From NCBI GenBank assembly GCA_013214365.1, contig JABSPI010000050.1:1-6478 (forward strand): a stretch of 6,478 bases of DNA, given 5' to 3'. Under the pieces are notes generated by a model, which was not told the origin of the DNA, did not search any database, and saw only the letters and a list, made by a program, of their open reading frames with translations. The position numbers and the translations under genes were made by a program. The stretch is from Erythrobacter sp. (lineage in GTDB: Bacteria; Pseudomonadota; Alphaproteobacteria; Sphingomonadales; Sphingomonadaceae). Below, piece after piece: positions 4,548 through 6,478 of the stretch (positions within the stretch are counted from its first letter, which is position 1; each line of letters starts with the position of its first letter).

Positions 4548-6206
4548 ATGACAGATACCAAAAAAGCCTCGGACGTTTTTATTGATTGCCTCGAGGCAGA
4601 GGGGTGCGAGTATATTTTTGGCGTGCCGGGAGAAGAGAATCTCGATTTTCTCGACTCGCTGGGCCGTTCGGACAAGATCAAGTTGATCCTGACCCGCCAT
4701 GAACAGGGCGCCGGTTTTATGGCCGCCACCTATGGCCGCCATACCGGCAAGACCGGCGTTTGCGTTGCCACATTGGGGCCGGGTGCCACCAATTTCGTGA
4801 CCAGCGCCGCCTATGCCCAATTGGGCGGAATGCCGGTCTTGATGATCACTGGGCAAAAGCCGATCAAAAAATCCAAACAGGGCCGTTTCCAGATCGTCGA
4901 TATCGTCTCGTTGATGGAGCCGGTGACCAAATATTCGATCCAGATCGCCGCGGGCGACAACATTCCCAGCCGCGTGCGCGAAGCGTATCGCCTCGCAGAA
5001 GAGGAAAAGCCGGGCGCAACTCTGATCGAGCTGCCTGAGGATATCGCCGAGGAGCCCACCACCGATTACAAGCCGCTGCCCAAGAGCGTGGCGCGTCGGC
5101 CATCCGCCGAGCCAAAAGCGGTGCGCGCCGCGGTCAAAGCGATCGAAGCGGCCAAAAACCCGATCATCGTCATCGGCGCGGGCGCCAATCGCAAATTGGC
5201 GGGCCGGATGCTGGAACAATTGGTTGAGAAAACCGGCATTCCGTTTCTGACCACGCAAATGGGCAAAGGTGTGATCGATGAACGCCATCCCAAATTCCTG
5301 GGCTGTGCGGCGCTATCGGCGGGTGATTTTGTACACCGCGCGGTCGAAGCGTCCGATTGCATCATCAATGTCGGCCATGACGTGATCGAAAAACCGCCCT
5401 TCTTCATGCAGGATAACGGCGTCACGGTGATCCACGTCTCGACCAAAACCGCCGAGGTCGATCCGGTCTATTTCCCCCAGATCGAAGTGATCGGCGATAT
5501 CGGCAATGCAATCTGGCAGATTAAGGAGGACATCGTCCCCAATCGCAGCTGGGATTTTGACCAGATGCTATCCTATCGCGCAGCCGAAGTGGCCCATACA
5601 GAGCCGCTCGCCAATGATACGCGTTTCCCCATCTTCCCGCCGCATCTGGTCAAACAGGTGCGCGATTGCATGCCGCATGACGGGATTATCTGCCTCGATA
5701 ACGGGGTTTATAAAATCTGGTTTGCACGCTGCTACACCGCGCATTTGCCCAACACTGTGCTGCTCGACAATGCGCTGGCGACGATGGGCGCCGGCCTGCC
5801 CAGCGCGATGATGAGCGCGATGCTCTATCCCGAACGCAAAGTGATGGCGATTTGCGGGGATGGCGGGTTTATGATGAACAGCCAGGAGATGGAAACCGCG
5901 GTGCGCTTGGGGCTCAATCTGACCGTGTTGATCCTGCGCGATGACGCTTATGGCATGATCCGCTGGAAACAGGCCAATATGGGGTTTGACGATTTTGGCC
6001 TGACCTATGGCAATCCCGATTACGTCAAATATGCCGAAAGCTATGGCGCAACCGGGCATCGGGCGGAAAGCTCGGAGCATTTGAAAGAGCTGCTTGCCCA
6101 TTGCCGCGACACGCCCGGCGTGCATCTGATTGATTGCCCGGTCGACTACACCGAGAACGATCAGATCTTGAACCACGATATCAAAACGCTCAGCGCGCAG
6201 CTGTGA
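4548..6206 (+). CDS. ThDP-dependent acetolactate synthase large-subunit-like enzyme
   Basis: The 552-residue protein has the three-part layout of ThDP carboligases/decarboxylases. The pyrimidine-binding domain (about 5-170) contains the activating glutamate E52 in RHEQGAGF, GPGATN (77-82) and FQ (114-115). A central domain spans about 195-330. The diphosphate-binding domain (about 385-535) has GDGG (437-440) and DDAYGM from D465, the Mg/ThDP motif. Family members condense two pyruvates to 2-acetolactate, or pyruvate with another 2-oxoacid. E52 excludes a glyoxylate carboligase, which lacks this residue. The common NN or DN after the GDG motif is DD here; the 27-residue spacing D438-D465 matches what I recall for the catabolic Klebsiella enzyme. 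No small regulatory subunit gene adjoins. The next gene is an aldehyde dehydrogenase 27 bp away, so the two probably share a pathway. True substrate uncertain. Confidence 0.9.
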   Translation: MTDTKKASDVFIDCLEAEGCEYIFGVPGEENLDFLDSLGRSDKIKLILTRHEQGAGFMAATYGRHTGKTGVCVATLGPGATNFVTSAAYAQLGGMPVLMITGQKPIKKSKQGRFQIVDIVSLMEPVTKYSIQIAAGDNIPSRVREAYRLAEEEKPGATLIELPEDIAEEPTTDYKPLPKSVARRPSAEPKAVRAAVKAIEAAKNPIIVIGAGANRKLAGRMLEQLVEKTGIPFLTTQMGKGVIDERHPKFLGCAALSAGDFVHRAVEASDCIINVGHDVIEKPPFFMQDNGVTVIHVSTKTAEVDPVYFPQIEVIGDIGNAIWQIKEDIVPNRSWDFDQMLSYRAAEVAHTEPLANDTRFPIFPPHLVKQVRDCMPHDGIICLDNGVYKIWFARCYTAHLPNTVLLDNALATMGAGLPSAMMSAMLYPERKVMAICGDGGFMMNSQEMETAVRLGLNLTVLILRDDAYGMIRWKQANMGFDDFGLTYGNPDYVKYAESYGATGHRAESSEHLKELLAHCRDTPGVHLIDCPVDYTENDQILNHDIKTLSAQL

Positions 6207-6233
6207 TAGCCCGCGCTTTGGGGGAGAAACGCG

Positions 6234-6478
6234 ATGCATGAAGTCGTCAATCCGTTCGACCTGTCACCGATCGGCAGCGTGCCCGACATGGATAGCGGGG
6301 CGGTCGAAGAAGCGCTCGCGACCGCCTATACCCTGTCCCGCGATCGTTCGCAGTGGAAGAAGCCGCATGAGCGGGCCGGCATCCTCCACCGGGCGATGGA
6401 GATCATGAAACAGCGCCGCGATCACCTTGCCATGCAAGTGGCAGCAGAAGGCGGCAAGCCGCTGATCGATGCGCGGGT
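6234..6478 (+). CDS. Aldehyde dehydrogenase family protein, N-terminal fragment (runs off right edge)
   Basis: Eighty-one residues are present before the window ends. They match the N-terminus of NAD(P)-dependent aldehyde dehydrogenases: NPFDLSPIGSVP (6-17), a helical stretch with W41 and R47, and the conserved AAEGGKPLIDA (70-80), where many relatives have ESGKP. The catalytic cysteine and glutamate lie beyond the window, so integrity and cofactor use cannot be judged. The enzyme class oxidises aldehydes to acids. ATG 6234 follows GGGGGAG (6220-6226) by 7 nt, a strong site. It is 27 bp after the acetolactate synthase-like gene with no terminator, so the two are most likely co-transcribed and may act on the same metabolite. 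Confidence 0.9.
   Translation, partial: MHEVVNPFDLSPIGSVPDMDSGAVEEALATAYTLSRDRSQWKKPHERAGILHRAMEIMKQRRDHLAMQVAAEGGKPLIDAR

Noticed and set aside
6192..6217. AGCGCG/CGCGCT inverted repeat around the synthase stop as terminator
   Set aside because: The loop is 14 nt, only three T follow, and the next gene's ribosome-binding site begins immediately. At most it is a weak mRNA hairpin.
1..6478. CRISPR array, tRNA/rRNA genes, insertion sequence ends or attachment sites
   Set aside because: I saw no regularly spaced repeats, no tRNA-like cloverleaf, no transposase motifs and no terminal inverted repeats in the window.

Overview
The window looks like chromosomal DNA of a fairly GC-rich alphaproteobacterium, most likely of the Sphingomonadales (Erythrobacter/Altererythrobacter type). 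This placement is an inference from codon use and from the general look of the CysRS, the nitroreductase and the acetolactate synthase-like protein; no database search was possible.

Left edge, 1-720: the N-terminus of a TIR-domain protein is read leftwards and leaves the window at base 1. Next comes an AT-richer stretch (about 44% GC over 181-480 by hand count, against about 65% in a sampled line of cysS). It holds inverted repeats and only doubtful small ORFs. One of these (595-723) ends in a TGATG overlap with the next gene. This stretch has the look of an accessory or decayed segment beside core genes.

Middle, 720-4277: four genes run rightwards in a tight array. They are a GNAT-family N-acetyltransferase, a nitroreductase-family flavoprotein (2 bp gap), cysteinyl-tRNA synthetase cysS (35 bp gap), and a D-2-hydroxyacid dehydrogenase whose ATG overlaps the cysS stop (ATGA). 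Spacing suggests one transcript with translational coupling. Only cysS has a clear housekeeping role; the others appear to be redox or modification enzymes of unknown substrate.

Right, 4278-6478: a 270-bp gap with short inverted repeats precedes a second unit. This is a ThDP-dependent acetolactate synthase-like enzyme of 552 residues, followed 27 bp later by the N-terminus of an aldehyde dehydrogenase cut by the window end. No small regulatory subunit (ilvN/ilvH) lies beside the synthase, which argues against an ordinary branched-chain amino acid biosynthesis locus and for a stand-alone, possibly catabolic, carboligase or decarboxylase working with the aldehyde dehydrogenase.

I found no clear undescribed system. 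The points most worth following are the truncated TIR gene and its AT-rich flank, the synthase/aldehyde dehydrogenase pair, and the Cys/Gly-rich insertion in CysRS.
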